DNA of 64,000 bases from Bolinopsis microptera (taxonomy: Eukaryota; Ctenophora; Tentaculata; Lobata; Bolinopsidae). This document shows, one piece after another, positions 46,461 through 58,872 of this stretch (position 1 is its first letter; every line of letters starts with the position of its first letter). Location: NCBI RefSeq assembly GCF_026151205.1, contig NC_087076.1, positions 8,842,902-8,906,901 on the forward strand. The letters are read 5' to 3'. The notes beneath the pieces are model-generated. The model was not told the DNA's origin, searched no databases, and worked only from the letters and a program-made list of their open reading frames with translations. A program made the translations under genes and the position numbers.

Positions 46461-49128
46461 TAGAGTTCACGCACTGTCACACTATCTCCCATCACACCTA
46501 GAGAATCGTGGCACTTTTTGCTAAACACTTAAATAGTTTTCGTTAAGCTGTGCAGCTAGGTGGGTCGAGTTAGCAGGCGCAGTACCAGTCTGTTAGTCGC
46601 ACTTTTAGTCGCACCTTATATCTTCAGGGCTAGTTAGTGAGCTATTCTGTTACTTGTACCTGGGTGTATGAAGTTGCTTCACTCAAATATTGGCATGTTT
46701 TTTAACCCTGATGAAGTGTTATTCATTTGATGTTTTACCAGTCATCAGTTTAGTTTCTGTCAATTGAGACCTGTTTAGTACAGTTACAGGGTGAAAGTGT
46801 TTGTTTTTAACCATCATCAGGTTGCGGGGTAGCCAATAATTCTGACTATAGATTGGTTCTTGATAACTGGCACTTTGTGTTGTGCTTGCTGCTACCTCAA
46901 TGATATGTTGGCAGGTATATGACCTCATGATCTAAAGACAGATACATTAAATATATAAGCTCAGTTAGTATCTACCACTACAACCTAAGTAACTCAGTCC
47001 CCTAGTGCCTGGTTCCTATCCACATCAACCTGTATCAGCCCCACCAGGTCCTGCACCCTCATTTCAGAGCCACCTGTTCCATTTCAGTCCCTGGCCCTAT
47101 GTGGCCCGGATCCGATCCCTTAGGTCCCCGTCCCCTTTGACAACAGGGTCAGAACAGTGTAAAGGTGCCATGCTGGGCAGGGTTTATTAACCTCGTGTTT
47201 TCTTAATCAGCTTCACGACACACTGCCCTATTTCAGGGGTCCCAACCTCAAATTATTGACATCCACTTATTGTTATTGAACTTTTGTAATGAGCTGTTCG
47301 GTATAAAGTCACGATCTATATCCTTGTTAGAGTGTGTCGGCACACTGTGTTTACTCTGCTAATTGGGGTTGTGATAGCGTATTTAAGCTATTCAAACAGC
47401 CAATTAACTGTCGTTACCGATTGTCAAGCACACAAGTTAGTTGTAATCCGAAACTATGTCGCTGATTATTGGCCCGTATATAATATTAAAGGACCACTGA
47501 TTGGGGGAGAAGTTGGTCGCCACAGTTCACGGCATCTCTTGTTGTTTGACACTCAAACTGGGGAACTCAATTGTCATTTCAACAGTTCGCGCAGCAGTCA
47601 GTCACTTGCGTGTGAATTTAGATGCGGGACGTTCGGCTATGTTGTAATTCGTTATCGTTTATGTTGTATATTGTTAATGTGTTAGCAGTAGTGGATAACA
47701 GGTTATTGTTTTGGAATACTGTCCTGACTCTGCAATACTGCTGCTATTTCGTCAACTGTCTCGCTCTACCTTCTGTCTGCTTTTCTAAATCCCCCGTCTG
47801 TCAGTGTTACTTATTTTCTAAATTCTCTGTCTGTCACTTATTTCATTTGATCACGTCTGTTCTTTTCATAGCATCAGGAAACTGCAAATTTCTCTCCTGT
47901 AGTCATATGTCACACGTGACTTCATGCGAGGGCACCTAATCATGAAATCAGAAATACCAGCACATAGCACAACATTTCACGGATAATTTTCACTGATTTC
48001 TCTCTCTCCCCTGGTTGGGAAGAAGCTGGTGAGTGGAGGAAATAAAGGAGCCGTCAAATGCTGGTTTTAATGACGTGATAATTATGGTATGAAAAACACG
48101 AAGCCTTTGATTAATCAGGCAGTGAGCTGTGTAAGAGGCGGTTCACGGTGTGGTGTACTGCAGCCAGGGGAAACTAGGGCTTTGTTCGCCTCTCGACTTC
48201 GTGATCTCCTCATTGGACACTATATACTCCTCCCCCTTATACTTCAAGTAGGGGTACTCCCCGGTACCTTGTATTTTTATATTTTACCTTTTGTATGAGG
48301 TTGTAACGTTTGTGTTGTGAAATATTCTGATATTTTAATGGGATCGGAAGGACGCTCCCTTTCCCTGCATTATTTCACTTTATCGTGCTGGCTCGTGCTG
48401 AGGTATTGTTTTTGTTATCCTTGTGATTCACTTATAGACTTATGGCATGCACGGAATTTCAGTGTGGTTTTAATGCGGGTTTGTTTACTGTATAAAATAT
48501 GGAACCAATCAGAGTACCGTGTATTGTTATTATCTTATTACGTAGCGCTAACTTGATCGAGTATTGATCAGACGCCAGTAATGAGGAAAGTTGAGAATTA
48601 GAGGGGAATTATGTACAGAGTATTAGCATTTCTTCGCATAATATCATCATACCAGAATTATCCCAGCTCCCTTTATTGTCATCACTTTGGTGGAGGATAT
48701 ACATAATCGGTATAGTTAATGCCAAGCTGTGTTTGTATCAGCATGTGGCGTGCATTTGAGTTGTGAATTTGTACTTTTTACCGTTTATTGTAGTGTTAGT
48801 GAGTACTGTGACCACGTCCACTATTTCACCCTCGATCTTTGTATCAGTTTTGCCATTCGTTGTCTTATGTATTGAATTGTGCATATTTTACTATAGTTCC
48901 CTAGCGTTGATATGACAATTCGAAATCAATATGTTTAGAGAATTATTTGCTGTCTATTATTTGAAACTGGACTGCTCCAGATTCCATTGATGCTTTTACA
49001 GTATGATCTATATTACTGATAATACATTATTTTTTAGAACCAGTTTTAGACCGTGTTCTTACTCCCTTTCGTTTCTTAAATTCTAACGACTAACAATCAG
49101 GACAGAAAGCTATGATAACAATAATATC
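46461..49128. other. Upstream region of the plexin-like gene
   Basis: No coding exon recognised. A Pro/Ser-rich open stretch at 47005-47190 (+) lacks a convincing start and family match. Probably holds the 5' UTR and promoter of the plexin-like gene. Confidence 0.3.
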
Positions 49129-52100
49129 ATGAAGTACAGAATAATATTGCCCATATTGGGCACTCTGGTGGCTACCTGCCTGGCGGCCCTCTCATTCGAA
49201 TCAGAAGATATTTTACGAGGAATGGTCCTCGACAGCAGAGGTCACATCTACCTAGGTTGGTAGTGTCTTTAAAGTCCTAATTTCCCTAATTTTATCGAAA
49301 TCATGAACTGTTGTCTGCCATTTATCTGTTTTCTGCTCGCGTGAAGTCGAGATAAGGGATTGATATCTGTCAGTTTTAGAATTGATTTACGTCAAATTGG
49401 GGCATAATGAATTGTGATGGTTGACAGGATTTCTCTCTTTCCTGGCTTCGTCATTACTGAATTAGGGTTCCCTAACTGTTCACAGTTCCCCCAACCCTTC
49501 ACAACAAGCGCCAGCCAGTATATGGTATGTGTTTCTCATGGGACAAAAATTTGCACCTCAAGATTTTCTTTAAGATAACCGCTAATATAACTATTTTGCC
49601 TGTCCAGGAGCGGTGAACGCACTTTACCAACTAGACCCCGAACTTAACGTTCTGAATTACACGATAACGGGACCAGTGCAGGACAACCCCAACTGTGCTC
49701 CCCCTCAACTTGGTATGGAGTTCTGTCTGATCGAAGGAGAGGAAATGAGGTGAGGCCATCTTGAGTTTGGGAGTTTGATCTATAAAACTAGCTTTTTTGC
49801 CTTTTATTGTGATTAGCCATGTTTAAACAGTTTTTAGAATTTCTTATTTTAGGCGGTTACTGCAATCTAGAATGTTAGAATGAAATTGTATACGATCTTC
49901 ATGACTCATATCATCTCCATTTGAATGGCACAGTAGTTCATAATAGTAATACTGTCTGTAAATTATTTCATCGGCAATGTAAGTGAGGCACATATTGTAT
50001 TCATTGTAATATTCACTTTCCGATTGGACCTATCAGAGCTATTACATTCCTAAGGTAGCTATTGGTTGGAAGTGTAAAGTGTCTGCACACTACACCTGCA
50101 TTGTTAGAGAAATACCTACTTACTTATTATTTTATAGCACGGTATTGGTATTTGGTATTATGCATTTTTTTACCCGGCGTGGTGAAATGCGTTTGAAGGC
50201 AGACAATTATCAGGCAGTTCTACACATAGAACAGCCTTGAAATACATTTACCCAACATTATCTTTTTTCTGCAGGCGACACATTTACTCATTTCTTCATA
50301 ATTTTGAGGAATAATCTTGCAATCATGCGAGCCGCAGAGTATGCTATGTGGTTATGGTTATGGCAACATACGTACACACTATTCTCCACTGCTTGATTTA
50401 TTTATATGAGTTATTCACTAATAGTATCACTCATAACGCAATGTTTATTGTACATTGCAGTCAATGCAGACATTGTGTGTCCGCTACTACAAACACAAAC
50501 AAACACTTACCACCTCCCCACATACAGCTATAATAATTAATAAAACCAGCACCCTCATCATCATCATGAGATAATGCATCATGTCCACAAAAGTCACAGG
50601 TGTAAAATAATAATTACACGTTATTTCCTGCTGTAAGTGAGCGTGCGAGTTTGTTTCAGTAAATTAAGCTTATTAACCGGAGATATTAACGTAAAAATTC
50701 ACATACGTAAAATCGAGTCAATATAATAATAGAATATATCCCTGCCCACAGATTTCATGAAAAAGAGCCTGAATTTTCAATTCTTCTGACCATTTTAATG
50801 GAGAGTAACCGAGATGACTATAATAATATCTTAGTGCCACTCTCGCACTCACTTTCTGACTGGCTGCTTTGACGGTTAAGAAATTTAGAGATGGGTATTA
50901 CACCACTATTCGTGGGACCACAACCAATCAGATGGCCCGAATGTCATGTGGCTGAATTCTTCTTAATTACGGTAATTGTGCCCCGAAATCTGATATGACA
51001 TTCTTAACAATCGGAGGATCGAAACATTGAATTTCAAGAATTTTCTGACTTGAAGTAAATGTTGGAGATAAAAGGGGCCGGGATTGTAGAAACTAGAAGT
51101 GAAATTTAGACTTGATTAGACAGAAAATTAAGGAGAAGTAAATTAAGGCGGGCAACATGACCTGAATCTACTGCTAACCATCTCAATTATATACTTAGTT
51201 CGGGGGATGTTCCACGAAGGGACAACGACAGATAACCGCAATTATTATAATTTATTCAACCCTGGTCCAGGAAATGATTTACTCATTTTAAATGCACTAG
51301 TACTAGTAGGCATTGTCTAATATTCAAGAGATAATATGTAGTTAGCTCTATGGTATTCCAAATGGGGTACAACATTAAGATTTATTTCAAGATACGCGAC
51401 GATCGTATTCTAATTCAGGAATCTTAAAGATATCAGCTAAATATCCAGTAGCTATATTCCCATTTCCCATCCTTTGGTTCCCAGTTCCCTAACCTCCCAC
51501 CCCAACCTCAGGACAACAGACAATTACAACCAACTGATTCTGATAGACGACATAGCAGGATATCTCATCTCGTGCGGCAGTGTTTTCCAGGGTACTTGTA
51601 CAGCTCGCCTGTTGGAGGATATCTCTTTTGCTATACCTGACTCTGAGTCTTTCTACCCTGAGAACTATGTCGTTGCTACTGACCACCGGTAAGATAGTGG
51701 AAGGGTTCGGTTTTGTGATGATAATTAAGCACTTGTCTTTAATTTCATACCTATCTGTTATAAATTGTATAGTTTGAGGATTCATTTATTTACATGTTAA
51801 CAGTAAACATGACTTTTTTAAACACTCTACCCCAGGTTGAAATCAGTTGGTTTCATAGGAGAAGTAGAACCCGGCAAACAGTCTCTTTTTATTGGTGGCT
51901 ACGTCTCCGCAGACGACGAGTTCACAATCCAAGAGAACAAGAAAGCGGTCATCGCAAACCGAAAACTGCACAGCTACGAATCCGGAGCGTCCTTCACCTA
52001 CTACACCAGCATGCAACGAACCCTCTTCTACCAGCGATCCTGGCACGTAAAACCCTACGTCGACATCTCCTACGTCTCTGCTTTCCAAGACGAACGCTTC

Positions 52101-54138
52101 GCTTACTTCTTCTTCCACGAGCGCCAACTAACAACCCACATGGGCACAGACACCAGGATAGCACGTACCTGCCTCTCAGACACTGGCAACACCAACTCTC
52201 CCCTCTCAGACAGCACCTATACTTCCTATATCGAGATACCTATCTCGTGTACCTACGATGGGGTGGAGTATCCTGCCATGACTTCTGTGGAACTGGTGAC
52301 GGTGGAGGGAATGTATCAGGGAGATGAGAAGGTCCTGGTCGGGACTTTCAGTAACGAGAAGAACAACACCCATACCGCTATTTGTACTTTCTCTTTTGAT
52401 GAGGTAAGAGAATTGTTGGTATTTGTTTTTTATATTGATAAAAATGAGAAATTGAGATTCTAATGTTTGTGTTGGAAAAATAAATTTATTTTTAGTTATC
52501 AAACAAATCACATTCGTGGTTTAGAAATCAGTTTTATCATTATCAAATCAACAGTCTTACGTCATACAAATTGTCATGCACATTTGACCAACAAACCTTT
52601 GCCTTCTCAACTAAACAATCGTTTACAGCTTTTTGGACATCCTTAAAAGATTTCAGTAGCCAATAATGTAAAAGTTTCTTACTCTTGCCTTTAGTTTGTC
52701 GTGTTGTCGTTACCCAACATGCTCTTCGTCAGTCTGTTATTATAACTTATTTATACCGGCTAAAACATCTCCCTCACAACTTTAATTCGTTGTAAGCGAA
52801 TATTATCACTATCTTGAGACAAGAAGTTTGTGTCTGTAGACAAGAAGTTTCCAGCTATAGCTGATCATATGGAAAAGCATCGAATTTTCCAGTTTTCAGC
52901 ATGTTCCAAAGAGCCGTTCTGACGTCTAAGTAGGAAAACAAGACGTAGAGGGAACTCAAGGTAGCCAGAAAGGCGGGCAGAATGTTGTTCTGAATGTAAA
53001 CGAAGTAGAAGTACTCGTAAGGAAGTACGTACAAGTCGCTGAAGCTGAACATGAGGGCTGAAAGTGTGATCTTTATCACCATCCACACCAGAACATTAGC
53101 CACGATCAGCCCGATAACCCGGAAATCAGATCGGATCTTGTCTGTGAGTTCAATATCAGTGTTCCAGCGGAGATTCCTCCGAGTGATAATGTAAAGAACC
53201 AGGGAGGCTACTACGAACAGATAGTCCGGAACTTGTACACAAATTACCATCAAGATCACCGCCGTTATATCTTTTGCGTAGAAGGTTTCAAAGCTGTTGC
53301 TGAATCCAAAAACCGTTTGGTTGCTCACCGAGAGTGACAGAATAAATGCGACAGTAAAGAAAAATATCACAAAAACCAGTGCCATCATCATCAGCTTCTT
53401 GAACTTAACGCCGTGAAGAATAGTCCAGTAAGGATGGTGAATGTAAAGGTACTGCATAAGACAGAGCATGAATATGAGGATCTTGTGATACGACCACAAA
53501 CACTCACCTACCAGCTCCAAGATCTCGTTAAACACCTTCAACCCTGTTTCGCTCTCCATCAAGAACCCTGGCATGAGCAAGTAAACACCCTGAGGTAGTG
53601 CTTCTAACAAGACCAGTCCTAGATTCGGGACCGACAAAAACCGGTAGAACCTGGCCGTCCAGGATACCCTCTTCTGCCAGTGAAAGTAGTAGAGGTAGAT
53701 GTTGAGAGGGGCCCCAATTAGGACGAGGAGCAATTGGAGAGAACCACACCCGTAGTTCATGACATCGTCCCAAAAAGTGGTCGAGTTGTGGGAAAAGTTG
53801 AACCCTTCATTGCTGTTTATCTTTCCGAACAGAACCATCTACCTCCTTCAATGTTTTTGATTAACTTTTACCTATAAAAATATCTTGATTGAAGTTTATA
53901 ATAAGCTTGATCAAAGGAGAAACTCAAATACTTTTACGATTTCATCCACGTACATCTTCTCTGAGCTCATGATTTATTACCTCTTGTCTTACTTCACTCG
54001 GTAAATACTTACAAGGCTCGTATTTTTCAGATAAACCGACAGTTAAACGCCAAAACCCTCGCGTGCTCTAACGGAGAAGGAGTTAAAAAGATTAGATCAG
54101 AGGCTCGGGATAACGTTATACCCTGCACAAACTCCAAG
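49129..54138 (+). CDS. Plexin-like receptor, 5' five coding exons (semaphorin domain); 3' part not found
   Basis: Exons 49129-49255, 49608-49749, 51512-51688, 51836-52403 and 54031-54138 all have AG/GT borders and compatible phases, and join to 374 codons. The protein starts with a signal peptide (MKYRIILPILGTLVATCLAA). The N-terminal semaphorin domain follows: GAVNALYQL, then TGPVQDNPNC with the first conserved cysteine, and YLISCGSVFQGTC with its paired cysteines. YFFFHE and RIARTC come next, then LVGTFS with a conserved cysteine in CTFSFDE. TGPV-D-N-C followed by the CGS-FQG-C element favours plexin over semaphorin. Plexins are transmembrane semaphorin receptors with PSI, IPT and a cytoplasmic RasGAP domain. 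None of those parts is seen here; after 54138 (donor GTAAGA) the remaining exons must lie farther right or were missed. A GPCR gene lies in intron 4 on the other strand. Confidence 0.85.
52404..54030 (+). other. Plexin-like gene intron 4
   Basis: Donor GAG|GTAAGAG and acceptor TATTTTTCAG, phase 0. It contains the antisense intronless receptor gene at 52855-53838. Confidence 0.8.
52855..53838 (-). CDS. Rhodopsin-like seven-transmembrane receptor, intronless, nested in the plexin intron
   Basis: 327 aa with seven hydrophobic segments at about 33-52, 70-95, 110-132, 148-172, 190-215, 237-263 and 272-297. Class A traces are present but degenerate. TM1 has IGAPLNIYLYY, where LN stands for the usual GN. 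TM2 has NLGLVLLEALP, with no Asp2.50. After TM3, QYLYIHHPYW sits where DRY..I.HP is expected, without the arginine. The NPxxY motif is replaced by LSSLYVLFSYLD. The N-terminus carries sequons (NST). Ligand and coupling are unknown; loss of the DRY arginine suggests unusual or no G-protein coupling. It is lineage-specific in appearance, and a large orphan receptor family is likely. The start is the first ATG. Overlap with plexin pre-mRNA in antisense could matter for expression. Confidence 0.8.
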   Translation of the reverse strand: MVLFGKINSNEGFNFSHNSTTFWDDVMNYGCGSLQLLLVLIGAPLNIYLYYFHWQKRVSWTARFYRFLSVPNLGLVLLEALPQGVYLLMPGFLMESETGLKVFNEILELVGECLWSYHKILIFMLCLMQYLYIHHPYWTILHGVKFKKLMMMALVFVIFFFTVAFILSLSVSNQTVFGFSNSFETFYAKDITAVILMVICVQVPDYLFVVASLVLYIITRRNLRWNTDIELTDKIRSDFRVIGLIVANVLVWMVIKITLSALMFSFSDLYVLPYEYFYFVYIQNNILPAFLATLSSLYVLFSYLDVRTALWNMLKTGKFDAFPYDQL

Positions 54139-57100
54139 GTAAGAGCAAAGAGCTCCTGATCCTGTCGACGCCATCCTGTCGGCCGGGGTTTAAACCCTAC
54201 TTTTCTTCTTAAACCCTCTTCTTTCTCACCCAATCCCCAGCTATACGGCTGGGAAAGGTGTTAAAGTTTTACTGGGGATATGTTAGCCAGCAGGGTTAGT
54301 GAGGTTACTCAGGTTAGAGGGGTGTGAGGTAAGTGTTGAGGTGAGATGCGTGGAGCACGTTTAAAGTAGCGGTTTTGCAGTGTTGTCACAGGGTTTAACA
54401 TTGATGTTGTGACCTACCCCGCCAACTTCTGCTTCTAACTTGAATATTTCCGCTGTTATGTAGGGGTAAACTGTCCTAGTTACTAAATAACGGAAATTCC
54501 GGGGATTACTTATACGTTTTTATTGAATCATGAATATACCGTACCGTAATACTTTCGCCGGTGACAAATTTGGGCGGTTATTAACAATGAAATATGTGAA
54601 ATACGGTAAACATGTGATGGTACGTCAACTTGAAGTTTAAGAATGAGTAGCAAATATGTATACGAACTCACGATGAACAACTTTTAAAAATACCTAGCAA
54701 TATGGATTTTCAGATCAAATTACAGATCATTTTGGAATATGCCGTATCCCACAGGATGTAGGTGGGGCCAAAATTGACTCCACAGAGTTTTCTAGACCAC
54801 ATTAAAGTAGCAATGTAGCAATGTAGTGATTGCTGATGTCACGAACTGCCTATGAGTGTGAATGGACGAAGTGTCATCCTAAAGTGTACCAGATACCCAT
54901 TTTAAGAGCTCGTCTGATATCTTTAAAATATCATTTTAACGGTCTTTACTGAACCCTGTCTGAGATATAAAGTACTATTTTAGCATCTATTTTCGTAACA
55001 CACCTAAGTGACAATATTGTAACCTATTAGTATTACCAATAACAGGAATAATGGCCAACAATGAAAACCACAGGATCTCAAGAGCCCTGGTATATAACAT
55101 ATAATGACATCATGGCCAGGATCTCCCACCAAATATCATGTCAGACATCAATCAACCTGTCCACCGTTCGGCTGACAATCTAATTTTGACGTTAAGAAAT
55201 TACTAGCCGGGCATTAAGTGAGATTCCAATGGTATCTCACGTCCCCCCTATGTGTGTATCCTTTATCACAAGACACTAGACTAGGACGCTAGAGGCTACA
55301 GTATCTTATATAGAGGCCTGGTATCTTGTAGAGGCCTGTGTTCGAGGGAGGGCTCTGGAATCGGAATGTTACTGATCGTCTGGTATGATCGGTAGTGCGA
55401 GATGTATGGTAGTAGCTGTTCGGGTTCATGGAATGCTGAATATTTCCTCCTCATCGCCAAACATACTGAGCATAACTTGAATTTTATAACTGAGTGTCTC
55501 TTAGTAAACCCCTTTTATTGGCTCGGACTCCCTACAAAGTCAAACGGTGATTGCCACCTGTAGAGCCGTACACAAGACATGATTCTTACCCAATAAAAAC
55601 CACCAATTCATATCATATGATCACTGTATATTCTATCACGTGACCAGAGAAGCCAGGTAACAAACTATGCACACCCTTGTTAAGGTGTAAATTTGTGGTT
55701 CTAGATAACAGACTTCACATGTTTGTGTTCCCTCCCAAACAAACCACTTAATTAATTAGCACACACATGATCGGTGTGATTGCTCTTTGAAGCACAGTGT
55801 TATCAGACATAAAGAGAAATTTAGAGGAGATGAGCATTATTATATTTTCTTATCTCTCTTACACACTTTTAGAGGATTCACATTACCGAGTTCTGATTAA
55901 TTACATTTTGGCAAAACTCTCGTTGCATGACCTCTGCAGTAGGATAGGACGGAAAGTTCGCAATTAATTTGTAACTCCAGGGCTGGGTCAATCAATTAAG
56001 AAGACGTGTTATTATCTTCTGAAACAGTTTCCATACACTGGCTGCCACTCTTTAAAAGAGCTTTCACATGACCTCATCATCTCCACTTCCTCCTTATACA
56101 CAGAACCTGTACGATCCAGTCTCTATAGAGACAGTATGTAGAGCATTCTAGAACAATTGTGCAGGACGCACACCACCAGGCTTGACATTTGACATTGTTC
56201 TACACAGAGATCCATTTGTACAGGTCTTCAGTCTGTAGAATAGCACAAATGTTTTACTATTATTCAGGCTGAAGAGAGGTTTCATTTAACGCAACTCCGT
56301 GACAATGGCGCCTCTAGCTTATCATTGTTATTCTTGCTACGTTTGCACTTGTAAACTGTAAAGTAGCAATTGATAGGTTGTCTACTGTCTAGAGCCTGCT
56401 GTACAGACAATACTGCATAGTCTGTAGGATTAAGGAAGCTCCTATAAGATGAGATATATACAAAGAGTGTCCAATAAGAGGTTACATATGAGGGGTTAGG
56501 AGGGTGCAATAGTTTATCAACCTGGTCCTACTTCATTATTCATGATAGGGCTGTGGAGACAATGAGATCCCAGCTGCACTGAGATAGTATATCTGCATAG
56601 AATTGAAGTGTGAGTGTAAAATTTCAGCAGCAAAAGTTTAGTTTAACGTTCAAAGATTAGGGTGTATTTAAACTGTATAATGATAAGGTGATAAGCCGTA
56701 ATGATAAAGTTGATCTTAAACGGCTTTATGATAATACCTATGTTGATGAACGGTCCCTTACTGAGAATTGTGTTATAGTACAGCTCCTAAAAGCCTCTGT
56801 CCTATTTCACGGACTCCCCCAAGGGCCGGATGCATGCTTATTGTCCTACTTTCACTTGAACCGTTTAACTCGGTCTATGAGGGTGTGGTTACCGGCTTGA
56901 ACTACCATTTCCTCCCAACAAGCACGAACTGAGCGAGTATCTCACGTGCTCACCTCGGACTGAGCTATTTATAGAACTAATCTGGCCAGCCGTTAAACTA
57001 AAAAGTGGTGGTTTTAACTAACGAACTGTTGCAGGACATGGTTAAACGGAAAACCACAAAAAAGGTAAAATTAAACAGTGTCGTGCAGAATTCAACTCGG

Positions 57101-58770
57101 CAAACAAGCATGAATACGGTTTTTATACGTCTCACATTTTTTCAGTACTGGTCACAAGGGGAGTTTGGCTCTTTGAAAGTTGAAACTCTAAACCGATTGG
57201 TTTATGATAACAAAACTCATACTTACTTCACACTTGATAAGAATAATATGAATTTCACGATTTCATGTTTATTTTCCCGAATTAAAGCCGCTTTAAGCAG
57301 AATTCAAGGTTTGATTCCTGGCCCATGTTTCGACTTTCGAAGGATAAGAGCACAACTGATAAGAACAAATTATCTTGGCGCCTAGTTTCCATCCTGTTTG
57401 ACTGAGTACCCACTCCATTGGGTGTTTTTATCAGCTTATCACACGCATGTTAAATCAACCTTAAAATCTTTCATGTGAAAACTATGAAGTATGAAATCCC
57501 ATATCATGACGCAAATTCCCGACCGGAAACAATTTGATTATCTGCATGTTATTTTGGGCCGTAAAATGCGAAAGGTTAAAATCAGAAAGCAGATTCAGTG
57601 CGACATGTTGCTTTGCTTGGGTTTGCTTGTAGCTGCCCAAGCCACCAATATCCTGGTATGTCTATAACATGCTGTCTGTCCACTATTTACTGTCTGACTC
57701 CTGTCTACTTTGAAATTGAGCTAAAATCTCATTTACAACATGACCAAATCAGTTGTGAACTCACCGTATTTTTAAAAACGTCTCCAGCGTTGATGTTACC
57801 AATGACCTCAACCTTCCAAAATACCACCACCCACTTAACCGATAAGTAATTGGTAGACGTCATTACTTAGCGATCTAATTTCACGCGTTTCTAACGACAC
57901 CCAAAGTAATAATATTCTGAAACACGAGCCGTGTACCCACCACTGCGACACCCTGACCACAACCCCCCTATTAAAATACCATTACTTCATACTTAATGGG
58001 GATTAACTCGGAGGTAAATCACGTGATCACTATAAATACAGATACAGGTCACTAAATAGGGGCTGCTAGGCGTGTCTTGACATGTCCCCTGGGCTCACGA
58101 CACATCGTTAACTGCCTGATTAGATGTAAAATATTGTTAAACTATACTATGCCCGACATTCCGAGTGGTATAATGGTATAATGACAAAGATCTGGATTGA
58201 GTCATTTGTGTTTTCAGTCCTCAGAATAGAAAGAGGAGCACCCCAAATATGGTAGGGTGTTGAGACCAACTGACAAGTCCTCAGTCAGAACTGTGGTGGT
58301 GATCTCTTACTCCCCGTCAATATACTCGAGACTCTCAGTCATTTCCCCAAATAGCAATCCCTCTAATTTTATTAGATTCGTTACCAAAAATTTGATTTAT
58401 TAATTCGAAGCGAATTTGGTATCTCAAATTGGCGGTAAGGCGGTACCAATCTACAAACTAAATATTTTGCGGACCATGAGTTATCAACAAATTATACATG
58501 CAAGGCACAGGTCTCCACAGAGGTTCCCTTACAGGTCCTCCTCAAAGGATTAGCATAATAACAGACACGGCCGACTAGTGAGACCCTGATACTCACAGAG
58601 CCTGACACAACTCTCCCTCACCTGGCATAACCTCTCTTTGTCAGTAATTACACAGTTTTTACCCTGTGACCCTCAGAAGCGGGAACGAAGTCGTCTGTAA
58701 TTTGCATCCTCGTTGTCTGGTGGTATAATGTAAGCCGAGCTATCTTGTCAATATCTTGAGATTTTAAACA
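54139..58770. other. No exon recognised; possibly plexin-like intron
   Basis: After the GTAAGA donor at 54139 I find no segment resembling the rest of the semaphorin domain, PSI or IPT repeats. An open frame of 126 codons at 57005-57385 (+) has no features I can place. CACGTG at 55637 lies near CCAAT at 55590 and 55603. Confidence 0.35.
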
Positions 58771-58855
<85 letters not shown>

Positions 58856-58872
58856 TCTCTCTGTATCTCTCT
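58771..58872. repeat. CT/GA microsatellite, about 100 bp
   Basis: Long CT dinucleotide run with a few CC and TGT interruptions; on the complement it makes an artificial RE/GE repeat frame. A second short GA tract follows at about 58926-58940. Confidence 0.97.

Noticed and set aside
47332-47685. 117-codon open frame with a hydrophobic N-terminus
   Set aside because: Starts with GTG, no known family; hydrophobic start alone is weak evidence for a secreted protein in AT-rich DNA.
57005-57385. 126-codon open frame (+)
   Set aside because: Starts with GTG, has no recognisable domain and no splice or promoter context.
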